From Clostridiales bacterium UBA3259 (GTDB lineage Bacteria; Bacillota_A; Clostridia; Oscillospirales; Oscillospiraceae): 64,000 nt of DNA. Under the pieces are notes generated by a model. That model worked only from the letters and a program-made list of their open reading frames with translations. It was not told where the DNA came from and made no database searches. Below are positions 28,302 to 36,142 of this stretch, piece after piece; the first letter of the stretch is position 1, and each line of letters starts with the position of its first letter. Location of the stretch: assembly GCA_002362625.1 (NCBI GenBank), contig DEUP01000001.1, forward strand, positions 3,936 to 67,935, written 5' to 3'. Both the position numbers and the translations under genes were made by a program.

Positions 28302-29527
28302 GGCGTTTCCTCCAAACAGGTAAGGATTGCGTTTACGGTGGACTCCGGCGTACCGTTATTGTCTATCGTAAAATCGGCGAAGGCTTCATATAGGGGCTTC
28401 CGCAGGCGGTACATGGCCTCCAGATCGTTTTTCAGGGACAGGGGACGGCCTTCCTTGGGAAGAAGGTTCAAATCCCGTTTCAGACAGAAAATCGTTCCGT
28501 TTTGGTGAAGCAGCGGATAATTTGTTTCCCTGGTCACACAGCCGCCGCCGGTGGCGAGAATCAGGCCGGAGCGATTCCCCAGGGATGCCAGAGCCTTTGT
28601 TTCCCAGTTTCGGAACACAGCCTCTCCGCCCTGGGCAAAAATCTCCGGAATGGATTTTCCCGCAAGGGTGGTGATAACCTCATCCGCATCCACCAGGGGC
28701 CGGCTTAAGTGCTTTGCCAGAGCCGCTCCAATGGTGCTTTTTCCACAGCCGGGCATCCCAATGAGGACAATGCTCTGCATCTGTACACGAAGCTTGCGGT
28801 AAATGGCTTCAATGAGGGCATCGTCCAGCGTTTTCCCGGTAAAGTATTCGGCACTTTCCTTTGCCTGGGCCACCAGCATCCACAGCCCGTTTTCGTGGGG
28901 AATGCCCAGAGCCTCGGCATCCAGCAGCAGCTGGGTTTTGGCCGGATTGTAAACCACATCCAGTACCCCATCCAAATGGGGAAACTGCCACAGATCCAGA
29001 GGGGCAATACCGGTATGAGGATACATGCCCACGGGAGTGGTGTTTACAATCAGGGAAGCGTCCCGGTGGAGGGACAGGTTCTCATAGTTATTTTCACCGG
29101 AGCGGGAAATGACCACCGGTTCAGCGCCCAGATCACGAAGCGCATTGACGGCGGTGTTGGAAGCGCCGCCGCTGCCCAGTACCAGAGCCTTTTTCCCGGA
29201 CGCAGGAATGCCGCTGCGCTTCACCAGGGAAACAAAGCCGTAGTAGTCCGAATTGTGGCCGAAGAGGGAACCGTCCTTCCTTCGGACAATGGTGTTTACA
29301 CAGCCCATCTTTTTCGCGGCGGGGGACAGTTCATCCAGAAACGCTATTACGTCCTTCTTATAGGGCATGGTCACGTTTAGGCCTGTAAAATCCCCGTTGC
29401 GGAGAAAACTTTCCAACTCCTCCGGTTCCTTTTCATAGAGATCATAGGGGTAATCTCCCAGCCAGCTGTGGATCAGGGGAGAATAGCTGTGCCCCAGAAC
29501 CCTGCCAAGCAAACCGCATTTCATCAT
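28298..29527 (-). CDS. aroE-aroK: Shikimate dehydrogenase - shikimate kinase fusion
   Basis: One 409-residue chain covers two steps. Residues 1-245 are shikimate dehydrogenase, with SYSPLIHSWL, the catalytic Lys in NVTMPYKKDV, GHNSDYYGF and the NADP loop GSGGASNTAV. Residues 250-409 are shikimate kinase, with Walker A GMPGCGKSTIG, DADEVI, FRNWETKAL and ATGGGCV. The Met at 250 falls where a separate kinase would start, so fusion by loss of a stop is likely. No frameshift is needed. It overlaps pheA by four bases upstream and aroQ downstream, so the operon is translationally coupled. Confidence 0.95.
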   Translation of the reverse strand: MMKCGLLGRVLGHSYSPLIHSWLGDYPYDLYEKEPEELESFLRNGDFTGLNVTMPYKKDVIAFLDELSPAAKKMGCVNTIVRRKDGSLFGHNSDYYGFVSLVKRSGIPASGKKALVLGSGGASNTAVNALRDLGAEPVVISRSGENNYENLSLHRDASLIVNTTPVGMYPHTGIAPLDLWQFPHLDGVLDVVYNPAKTQLLLDAEALGIPHENGLWMLVAQAKESAEYFTGKTLDDALIEAIYRKLRVQMQSIVLIGMPGCGKSTIGAALAKHLSRPLVDADEVITTLAGKSIPEIFAQGGEAVFRNWETKALASLGNRSGLILATGGGCVTRETNYPLLHQNGTIFCLKRDLNLLPKEGRPLSLKNDLEAMYRLRKPLYEAFADFTIDNNGTPESTVNAILTCLEETP

Positions 29528-30666
29528 ACCACCTCAGTGAAGCTGCCAAAATACTTGAATTCCTCGCACAGCTCGTCCAGCTCGCAGATCAGCTGCACAA
29601 ATTCCTCCGAGTAGATGGAGGTTTCCAGATCGAAATAGAACATAAACTCAAAATCCCGGTCAGGGATGGGACGGGATTCCAGCTTGGTGACGTTGATACC
29701 CAGGGTGTAGAGCCGGGCCAGCACCTTATACAGGGAGCCGGGACGATGGGGAAGCACCATCATGATGCTGGTCTTGTCGGAGCCGGGATAGATTTCCAGG
29801 TTCTTGCTGATGCACAGGAAACGGGTGCGGTTGTTGTCCTTATCCTGGACGGAGGAAGCAAGGCACTGTAGGCCGTACAGCTCGGCGCAGGTTCGGCTGC
29901 TGAGGGCAGCCACGTCCCGGCGGTCAGAGTTGGCTACCATTTCCGCCGCTATGGCGGTGTTGGCCACGGGAACAATGTTCACGCCGGTGAGACTCTGCAA
30001 AAATTCACCGCACTGGTTCAGGGCCTGCTCATGGGAGTAAACTTCCTTGATTTCGGAAAGGGATACGCCGGGCTTTGCCAGAAGATTATGGTCGATCTTC
30101 AGGCGGAAGGTGCGGACGATGGAGAAGTTGTGCTTCTGCATCAGATCGTATACCTTTTTCACGGATCCGGCGGTGGAGTTTTCAATGGGCAGAATGCCGT
30201 ACTGGCACATGCCCTGCTCAATGGCGGTAAAAACCGCCTCAAAGTTCTTAAAATAGAGGATAAAGGGATTTTGGAAGATCTTTTCACAGGCAATCTGGGA
30301 ATAGGCGCCCTCCACGCCCTGACAGGCTACCATGGGGGCCTTGGGGAACAGCTTGGGGGTGTTTTCGATGGCCTGGGTAATCTGGGTGTACAGGGGACTG
30401 ACAGCGGCGCTGCGCTTGCTCTGGTAGCTGCGGCTCAGCTCAAAGAGCATGGAGTACAGCACCCGAGTGTAGTTGGCCATTTCCGGCCCGGCCTTTTGGG
30501 CAACGTCCTGCAGCTTGGCCCGTTCCCGGTTGGGCTGGAAGATGGGGAGGTTATGTTCCTTCTTGTAGTCGGAGATTTGGGCGGCGAAAGCCATGCGCTG
30601 GCCGAAAAGGCGTACCATTTCATCGTCAATCTTGTCGATCTCCTGGCGAAGCTGTGCTAAATCCAT
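29524..30666 (-). CDS. pheA: Bifunctional chorismate mutase / prephenate dehydratase (P-protein)
   Basis: The 380-residue protein carries chorismate to phenylpyruvate for Phe synthesis. Residues 1-85 are an AroQ-class chorismate mutase (LRQEIDKIDDEMVRLFGQR). About 110-285 is the prephenate dehydratase (GVEGAYSQIAC, ILPIENSTAGSV, the catalytic TRF in NNRTRFLCIS). About 295-375 is an ACT domain with ESRPIPDRDFEFMFYFD, where Phe feedback normally acts. Many Firmicutes have a dehydratase without the mutase domain, so the fusion is worth noting. Its start overlaps aroC's end. Confidence 0.96.
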   Translation of the reverse strand: MDLAQLRQEIDKIDDEMVRLFGQRMAFAAQISDYKKEHNLPIFQPNRERAKLQDVAQKAGPEMANYTRVLYSMLFELSRSYQSKRSAAVSPLYTQITQAIENTPKLFPKAPMVACQGVEGAYSQIACEKIFQNPFILYFKNFEAVFTAIEQGMCQYGILPIENSTAGSVKKVYDLMQKHNFSIVRTFRLKIDHNLLAKPGVSLSEIKEVYSHEQALNQCGEFLQSLTGVNIVPVANTAIAAEMVANSDRRDVAALSSRTCAELYGLQCLASSVQDKDNNRTRFLCISKNLEIYPGSDKTSIMMVLPHRPGSLYKVLARLYTLGINVTKLESRPIPDRDFEFMFYFDLETSIYSEEFVQLICELDELCEEFKYFGSFTEVV

Positions 30667-31760
30667 AGTTCTTTCCTCCTGTTTGTCTGGGTATTTCCCA
30701 GGATCATGTCATAAACGGCAATGGCTGCCGCCGCCTCCACCACGGGAACCGCCCGGGGAACGATGCAGGGGTCATGCCGGCCCTTGACTTCCAGAGTGGC
30801 GGATGCTCCGGTTTTGAAATCAACAGACTGCTGGGGCCGGGAGATAGAGGGGGTTGGCTTGACGGCGGCGGTGAAGATTACTGGCATGCCGTTGGTGATA
30901 CCTCCCAAAATGCCGCCCGCGTTATTGGTTAATGTGACAACCTTCCCGTTTTCAAAGGCAAAGGGATCGTTGCATTCACTGCCCTTCATGCGCGCTGCCT
31001 GGGCACCCGCGCCGAAGCTTACGGACTTCACGGCGGGAATGCCGTAGACAATGGAGGCAATGCGGCTTTCCACGCCGCCGAACATTGGCTCTCCCAGTCC
31101 GGCGGGAATGCCGGTGATGAAGCATTCAATCATGCCGCCCAGACTGTCGCCCTCTGCCCGGGCCTGGCGGATGGCCTCCCGCATTCGGCTTCCGGCCTCC
31201 CGGGAGACTACAGGAAAGTCTTCTTCAATCAGATCCAGCTGGGGATTGAGCGGATCCAGAGGCGCGTCCCGGTCCTCCGTGCCGATGGACAGAATTCGTG
31301 CCCCAATCCGGATTCCCATTTTCTCCAGCCATTGCAGGCATAGTCCACCCGCAACGCAAAGGGGCGCGGTCAAACGGCCAGAGAAGTGACCGCCGCCGGC
31401 GGCATCCTGAAAGCCTCCGTATTTTACCTGGGCGGTGTAGTCCGCGTGACCGGGACGGGGACAGGCTTTTAAGTTTTCGTAGTCGCCGGAACGGGTGTTG
31501 GTGTTGCGAATCACGGCGGCGATGGGAGCGCCGCAGGTAAAGCCATCCAGAATGCCGGACAGGAATTCCGCTTTGTCGGCTTCCTTCCGTGGGGTGGCGT
31601 AGTCGCGCTGTCCCGGAGCACGGCGGTTTAAGAAGGCTTGGAGGCGGTCGGCATCCACAGGCAGTCCCGCCGGGATTCCGTCCAGGGTCATGCCGATGGC
31701 AAGGCCGTGGGACTGGCCGAAAATGGCGAGCTTCAGATTTTCACCGTAGGTACTGCTCAT
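30657..31760 (-). CDS. aroC: Chorismate synthase
   Basis: This FMN-dependent enzyme makes chorismate from EPSP. The 367-residue chain has GQSHGLAIGMTLDGIPAGL, the RAPGQRDYATPRKE segment, GGHFSGRLTA and the late RPQQSVDF motif. It overlaps aroA upstream by 20 bases and pheA downstream by 10. Confidence 0.98.
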   Translation of the reverse strand: MSSTYGENLKLAIFGQSHGLAIGMTLDGIPAGLPVDADRLQAFLNRRAPGQRDYATPRKEADKAEFLSGILDGFTCGAPIAAVIRNTNTRSGDYENLKACPRPGHADYTAQVKYGGFQDAAGGGHFSGRLTAPLCVAGGLCLQWLEKMGIRIGARILSIGTEDRDAPLDPLNPQLDLIEEDFPVVSREAGSRMREAIRQARAEGDSLGGMIECFITGIPAGLGEPMFGGVESRIASIVYGIPAVKSVSFGAGAQAARMKGSECNDPFAFENGKVVTLTNNAGGILGGITNGMPVIFTAAVKPTPSISRPQQSVDFKTGASATLEVKGRHDPCIVPRAVPVVEAAAAIAVYDMILGNTQTNRRKELWI

Positions 31761-32937
31761 AATGTCCTCCTAACCGGGCGTATTCTCCCCAGAACTGGGG
31801 ATAGGATTTTTCACTGCATTCCGCGCCCAATATGGTTACCGGTTCCTTGCACACAGTGGCGGCAATGGCGGCGGCCATGGCGATGCGGTGATCGTTCCGG
31901 CTCTCTACCGTTCCGCCAATCAGCCCGGTGCCGCAGATGGTCAGGGTGTTTTCATCCGCTTCCGCTTTCCCGCCCAATGCGGTGAGCATATGGACGATGG
32001 AGGCTACCCGGTCGGATTCCTTCAAGCGAAGCCGCCGGATATCGGTAAAGACCGCGCCCTTCTTACAGGCGGCCACCACGGCGAGGATGGGAATGAGATC
32101 CGGAACATCGGCGGCGGAAATAACCGCTCTGTTTTCCAGCTTTGGCAGAAGCTCCAAAATGGCCCGGTCTCCCTGGGGAGAATCCGGAGACAGATTTTTC
32201 ACCTCTACAGCGTTTCCCAGAGCGGTGGCTCCCAGGAAGAAGGCACCGCCGCTCCAATCCCCCTCTACAGTGAGGGTGCCGGGAGAGTGGAGTTTTTGCC
32301 CTCCGTGAACGGTAAAATTCTCAGTATTGCATCCAAACAGGGCCATGGCCTGCTGGGTCATGGTGATATAGGGCTTGGATTCCAGCTTCCCGGTGATGGA
32401 AATGTGACTTTCCCCAGGGATTAGAGCGGCGGCCAGAAGCAGACCGGTGATAAACTGGCTGGAAACGCTGCCGCCAATGGTATAATTCCCGGCCTTTAAC
32501 TGTCCCTGACAGCGGATGGTATGGGGCGTGGGACGGCTGAGCTGACAGCCCATCCGCGTAAGTTCCTCCCACAGAGGGGAAAGGGGACGTTCTGGAAGCC
32601 GTCCTTCCAGCTGGAAGGTGGTGTCCACCCCCAGGGCGCCGGCTACCGGGAGCAGAAAGCGCAGGGTAGAGCCGCTGTCATGGCAGGGTAGGATTGCCGC
32701 TTCCGGCGCAGAAGAAATGGGTTTGACCAGGTAACCTTTCTCAGTGTGGGAGATCTCCGCGCCCAAGGCCCGGAGACAGTCGGCGGTGGCCTCAATGTCC
32801 CGGTTGGTTTCCGGGCAGAGGAGAGTGGTTTCCCTGTCCGCAAAGGCGGCGCAGATTAGTAACCTGTGGGCTTGGGATTTGGAGGGAATGGCGGTTACGG
32901 TTCCGGAAAGAGTTCCGGGATAAATGGTGATATCCAT
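31741..32937 (-). CDS. aroA: 3-phosphoshikimate 1-carboxyvinyltransferase (EPSP synthase)
   Basis: AroA adds enolpyruvyl to shikimate-3-phosphate. Its 398 residues show SKSQAHRLLI, HDSGSTLRFLLP, RPLSPLWEEL, the catalytic LKESDRV and NDHRIAMAAAI. The usual LPGSKS start is replaced by IPSKSQAHR, and position-96 Gly-type residues are not the plain E. coli form, so it may be a class II-like variant. It is translationally packed between aroB and aroC. Confidence 0.96.
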   Translation of the reverse strand: MDITIYPGTLSGTVTAIPSKSQAHRLLICAAFADRETTLLCPETNRDIEATADCLRALGAEISHTEKGYLVKPISSAPEAAILPCHDSGSTLRFLLPVAGALGVDTTFQLEGRLPERPLSPLWEELTRMGCQLSRPTPHTIRCQGQLKAGNYTIGGSVSSQFITGLLLAAALIPGESHISITGKLESKPYITMTQQAMALFGCNTENFTVHGGQKLHSPGTLTVEGDWSGGAFFLGATALGNAVEVKNLSPDSPQGDRAILELLPKLENRAVISAADVPDLIPILAVVAACKKGAVFTDIRRLRLKESDRVASIVHMLTALGGKAEADENTLTICGTGLIGGTVESRNDHRIAMAAAIAATVCKEPVTILGAECSEKSYPQFWGEYARLGGHYEQYLR

Positions 32938-32938
32938 A

Positions 32939-33991
32939 TCATAGACCTGCCTGAATCCAGTCTTTTAGGGCTTCCACGGGAATGGGAAGAATGTCGCACC
33001 GGCCGATGGCCCGGGGAACAATGAGCTTCACCTGACCGCCGGAGCGCTTCTTGTCGGAAAGGGCGCTGGTGTAGAGGGAAGCCGGGCTATATTCCGTGGC
33101 TGTGGGAAGACCGAAGGTATGGAGAACCTGCAAAAGACGGTCGCAGTCCTCCTGGGAGAACATGTCGTATTTTACAGCGGCTCTGGCGATGATGGCCATA
33201 CCGATGGCAACGGACTTCCCGTGGGAAAGAGAAAATTCACTGACAGCCTCCACACCGTGGCCGATGGTATGGCCCAGGTTCAGCTTCATTCGGCTGCCCG
33301 TATCGAATTCGTCCTCGGCAACTACATCCCGTTTCAGTTCCACGCACCGGGTGATAACGGCCTCCCGGTCAAAGGAGAGCCCCTTTGCTTCCAGGTGGGA
33401 AAATAATTCCGGGTCATAGAGAACGCCGTACTTGATGACCTCCGCGCAGCCGTCCCGGAAGATGTCCTCCGGGAGAGACAGCAGGGCATCCGTGTCGCAC
33501 AGCACCAGATTTGGCTGGCAGAAGGCACCGGCCAGGTTTTTCCCGGCGGACAGGTCAATGGCGGTTTTGCCGCCCACGGAGGAATCCACCGCGGCGAGCA
33601 GGGTGGTGGGGATTTGGATAAACCGGATCCCACGGAGGAAGCTGGCGGCGGCGAAGCCTGCCAGGTCTCCCACCACACCGCCGCCCAGAGCAACAATCAT
33701 GTCTGAACGGGTGAGCTGCTTCTGAGCCAGAAAGTCCAGCAGACTGAGGAAGGTCTGGCCATTTTTGCTGGCCTCTCCGGCGGGAAAGACAAAGGTTTCC
33801 ACCTGAAACCCGGCCTGTTCCAGGCTGGATCTGACCGTTTCCCCGAAGAGGGGGAAAACGGTGGTTTCACTGACGACGCACACCTTTTCCGCCTTGCCCA
33901 GGGCCTTAACGGCCTGGCCAAGGGTACCCATGACGCCGGAGCCAATGCGGATATCATAGGTTTTGGATGCGCTGACGGTAACGGTCTTCAT
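32939..33991 (-). CDS. aroB: 3-dehydroquinate synthase
   Basis: This NAD- and metal-dependent cyclase makes 3-dehydroquinate from DAHP. The 350-residue protein shows PAGEASKNGQT, ALGGGVVGDLAGFAAASFLRGI, PTTLLAAVDSSVGGKTAID, LNLGHTIGHGVEA and SHGKSVAIGM (metal His). It overlaps tyrA by four bases and ends one base before aroA begins. Confidence 0.97.
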   Translation of the reverse strand: MKTVTVSASKTYDIRIGSGVMGTLGQAVKALGKAEKVCVVSETTVFPLFGETVRSSLEQAGFQVETFVFPAGEASKNGQTFLSLLDFLAQKQLTRSDMIVALGGGVVGDLAGFAAASFLRGIRFIQIPTTLLAAVDSSVGGKTAIDLSAGKNLAGAFCQPNLVLCDTDALLSLPEDIFRDGCAEVIKYGVLYDPELFSHLEAKGLSFDREAVITRCVELKRDVVAEDEFDTGSRMKLNLGHTIGHGVEAVSEFSLSHGKSVAIGMAIIARAAVKYDMFSQEDCDRLLQVLHTFGLPTATEYSPASLYTSALSDKKRSGGQVKLIVPRAIGRCDILPIPVEALKDWIQAGL

Positions 33992-34818
33992 CCGTCCACC
34001 TCCTCTTTGCGTTGCTTGCCTTCCTCCAGCAGAGCGGTGAGGGTATCCATATCCTCTTTTTCAATGGCCTCCCGGTAGGCGGAAAGGCTTCCGATATATT
34101 GATCCAGCTCAAAGAGCAGATTTTCCCGGTTTTCCAGGAACAGCTCTGCCCACATCTGGGGATTGAGCCAGGCGACCCGGGTCAAATCCTTGTAGCTTCC
34201 GGCGGAGAAGCCCTTGTGGCTTAGAGCTGTGGGGGACTTGATAAAGGCGTTGCTTAAGATGTGGGGCATTTGGGAGGTAAAGGCAATCATTTTGTCATGC
34301 TGCTGGGCGGTGGTCACGGAGAAGAAGCCAAAATGACAGGGATCCAGCAGCTTTTTCACCCGATCCAGAAGAAGGATATTGTCAAATACCGGGGGGACCA
34401 GTACCATAGGCGCTCCATCGAACAAGTCGGCACGACTGTACTTAAAGCCGGAAAACTGAGAGCCTGCCATGGGGTGGCCGCCCACAAAGGTGAAGCCATA
34501 CCGATTAGCCACAGGGAAGCACCGGCGGCAAATCTCTTCCTTGGTGCCGCAGCAGTCCATGACCAGGGTAACTCTGGAAATGAGAGAACCGTTTGCTTCC
34601 AGCCAGGCGGCGCTGCCGCCGGGATAGATGGCCAGCAGAATCAAATCACATTGAGGGATGGTCGTTTCGTCCAACCGCCCGTGGACGGCTCCCGCCAGCA
34701 TAGCAAAGGAAAGCATATTTTCGTCCTTTTCGGCGGCGTAGACGGTATGTCCTTCCAGGGCGTAAGCCCGGGCCAGAGAGCCGCCGATCAGCCCAAGTCC
34801 TAAAATTCCTACCTTCAT
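33988..34818 (-). CDS. tyrA: Prephenate dehydrogenase
   Basis: TyrA oxidises prephenate to 4-hydroxyphenylpyruvate for Tyr synthesis. The 276-residue chain has an N-terminal NAD site (GILGLGLIGGSLARAYALEGHTV), VMDCCGTKEEI, GGHPMAGSQFSGF and a helical C-terminal domain (SQMPHILSNAF). No C-terminal ACT domain is present, so it is one of the short forms. It overlaps aroF and aroB by four bases each. With pheA in the same operon, both Phe and Tyr branches are covered. Confidence 0.95.
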   Translation of the reverse strand: MKVGILGLGLIGGSLARAYALEGHTVYAAEKDENMLSFAMLAGAVHGRLDETTIPQCDLILLAIYPGGSAAWLEANGSLISRVTLVMDCCGTKEEICRRCFPVANRYGFTFVGGHPMAGSQFSGFKYSRADLFDGAPMVLVPPVFDNILLLDRVKKLLDPCHFGFFSVTTAQQHDKMIAFTSQMPHILSNAFIKSPTALSHKGFSAGSYKDLTRVAWLNPQMWAELFLENRENLLFELDQYIGSLSAYREAIEKEDMDTLTALLEEGKQRKEEVDG

Positions 34819-35816
34819 TGGATGGCCTCACGGATCTTCTTAATGTGGTGGGCGATTTCGTCAAACTGGGGCGGGGTCAGGGACTGCGCGCCGTCACATA
34901 GAGCGCAGGCGGGATTGTTGTGAACCTCGATCATCAGACCGTCGGCGCCGCTGGCAACGGCGGCGTAGGCCATGGGAGCTACCAGGTTTGCCTTGCCGGT
35001 GGCGTGGCTGGGATCCACCACCACAGGCAGGTGGGTCAGATTGTGAAGCACCGGCACGGCGGACAGATCCAGGGTGTTCCGGGTGGCGGTTTCAAAGGTA
35101 CGGATGCCACGTTCGCAGAGGATGATATTTTCGTTGCCCTCGCTCATGATGTACTCGGCGCTCATAAGCAGCTCCTGGATGGTATTCGCCAGGCCGCGCT
35201 TGAGCAAAATGGGCTTGTTGGTCTTACCAAGCTCCTTTAAAAGGTCGAAGTTCTGCATGTTCCGGGCACCCACCTGGATGATGTCCACGTCAGCGAACAG
35301 ATCCAGGGTGGAGATGTTCATGATCTCCGTGACGATGGGAAGGCCTGTGGCTTTTTTGGCTTCCAGAAGCAGCCGGATGCCTTCGCCCTTCATGCCCTGG
35401 AAGGCGTAGGGAGAGGTGCGGGGCTTGAAAGCGCCGCCCCGGAGAATGGTGGCGCCGGAGGCCTTCACTGCCTGGGCAACCTCAATGATCTGCTCCTCGG
35501 ATTCCACGGAGCAGGGGCCGGCAATGGCGGCAAAGTAGCCGCCGCCGATCCGGGCATTGCCCACGGTGACGATGGTATCCTTGGGATGGAATTTCCGGTT
35601 TGCCTGCTTGTAAGGCTCAGATACCCGCTTGACAGAATCCACCATTTCCAGGCTTTTCAGAAGATCCATGTCCACCCGGCTGGTGTCGCCGATGAGGCCC
35701 AGAACGGTCACTTCGGAGCCTTCGGAAATGTGGACGTCCAAATTCATGGTTTTCAGCCAGCCAACCAGATGCTGAAGCTGGGCAGGGGTGGTTCCATGCT
35801 TTAAAATGGCAATCAT
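34815..35816 (-). CDS. aroF: 3-deoxy-7-phosphoheptulonate (DAHP) synthase, type I-beta
   Basis: This is the first committed step of aromatic synthesis (PEP + erythrose-4-phosphate). The 333-residue protein has an N-terminal ferredoxin-like domain (about 1-75), as in the Thermotoga enzyme, where it mediates Tyr/Phe feedback. A TIM barrel follows, with AIAGPCSVESEEQI, GATILRGGAFKPRTSPYAFQG, ILLKRGLANT, and VDPSHATGK. The ATG at 35816 is nine bases after AGGAG; an ATG at 35825 lies inside that site. It leads the operon directly behind the attenuator. Confidence 0.97.
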   Translation of the reverse strand: MIAILKHGTTPAQLQHLVGWLKTMNLDVHISEGSEVTVLGLIGDTSRVDMDLLKSLEMVDSVKRVSEPYKQANRKFHPKDTIVTVGNARIGGGYFAAIAGPCSVESEEQIIEVAQAVKASGATILRGGAFKPRTSPYAFQGMKGEGIRLLLEAKKATGLPIVTEIMNISTLDLFADVDIIQVGARNMQNFDLLKELGKTNKPILLKRGLANTIQELLMSAEYIMSEGNENIILCERGIRTFETATRNTLDLSAVPVLHNLTHLPVVVDPSHATGKANLVAPMAYAAVASGADGLMIEVHNNPACALCDGAQSLTPPQFDEIAHHIKKIREAIQ

Positions 35817-35831
35817 AAGTAACATCTCCTA

Positions 35832-35908
35832 AAAAATAACGCCGCACGGCAATTCGTGCGGCGTTGTAATTACGCTTTATATCCCGAAATCTGAGCAGCA
35901 CAAATTGC
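35832..35908 (-). terminator. Attenuator: terminator with competing antiterminator
   Basis: On the minus strand an 11-bp stem AACGCCGCACG / CGTGCGGCGTT (35838-35865) is followed by ATTTTTT, a strong intrinsic terminator 16 bases before aroF. Just upstream, GCAATTTGTGCTGC (35895-35908) can pair with the 5' half GCCGCACGAATTGC (35849-35862), with one G-U pair and one mismatch. That would block terminator formation. The leader peptide ends next to the antiterminator arm. Confidence 0.85.
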
Positions 35909-35910
35909 TA

Positions 35911-35976
35911 TTACCTTTTTCTTCCAAAAAAGTAATAGCTAAAATAAAAGTATGCAGCGCTAGAGGTGATAACCAT
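35911..35976 (-). CDS. Phe/Tyr-rich leader peptide of the aromatic operon
   Basis: A 21-codon frame starts at ATG 35976, eight bases after a TTGGAGGAAAA ribosome site, and ends in TAA followed directly by a second stop codon. Residues 9-17 read YFYFSYYFF: eight Tyr/Phe codons in nine. The end of the frame forms one arm of a long hairpin (35907-35939, GCTATTAC / GTAATAGC with T6/A5 inner pairs). That hairpin contains the antiterminator arm's neighbour. Ribosome stalling at scarce Tyr- or Phe-tRNA would free the antiterminator. This is the classical trp/phe-type attenuation layout. Confidence 0.88.
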   Translation of the reverse strand: MVITSSAAYFYFSYYFFGRKR

Positions 35977-36009
35977 TGTGTTTTTCCTCCAAGTCCGGGT
36001 GCTGTGGAC

Positions 36010-36038
36010 ATTGTAGCACGGCTGGTGGAAAAATGCAA
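36010..36038 (-). promoter_or_regulatory. Promoter of the aromatic operon
   Basis: On the minus strand TTGCAT (36033-36038) and TACAAT (36010-36015) are exactly 17 bases apart, 34 bases before the leader-peptide ATG. Confidence 0.8.
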
Positions 36039-36105
36039 GAGGGGAATGAAAAAAAGAAAGAAATTTTGCGGAAAGAGAATTGTACCCATTCCATTGGACA
36101 GAAAG

Positions 36106-36116
36106 TATGCTATAAT
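36106..36116 (+). promoter_or_regulatory. Extended -10 promoter for pcrA
   Basis: TATGCTATAAT carries the TGN extension directly before a perfect TATAAT (36111-36116), 27 bases before the pcrA ATG. The -35 region (ATTCCA) is poor, which is common with extended -10 promoters. Confidence 0.6.
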
Positions 36117-36142
36117 AACCACAAAAAATGGGAGGCGGCGCA

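Noticed and set aside
35826..35976. T-box riboswitch in front of the aromatic operon
   Set aside because: There is no conserved T-box core or specifier stem. The leader is too short and a leader peptide with stacked hairpins explains it better.
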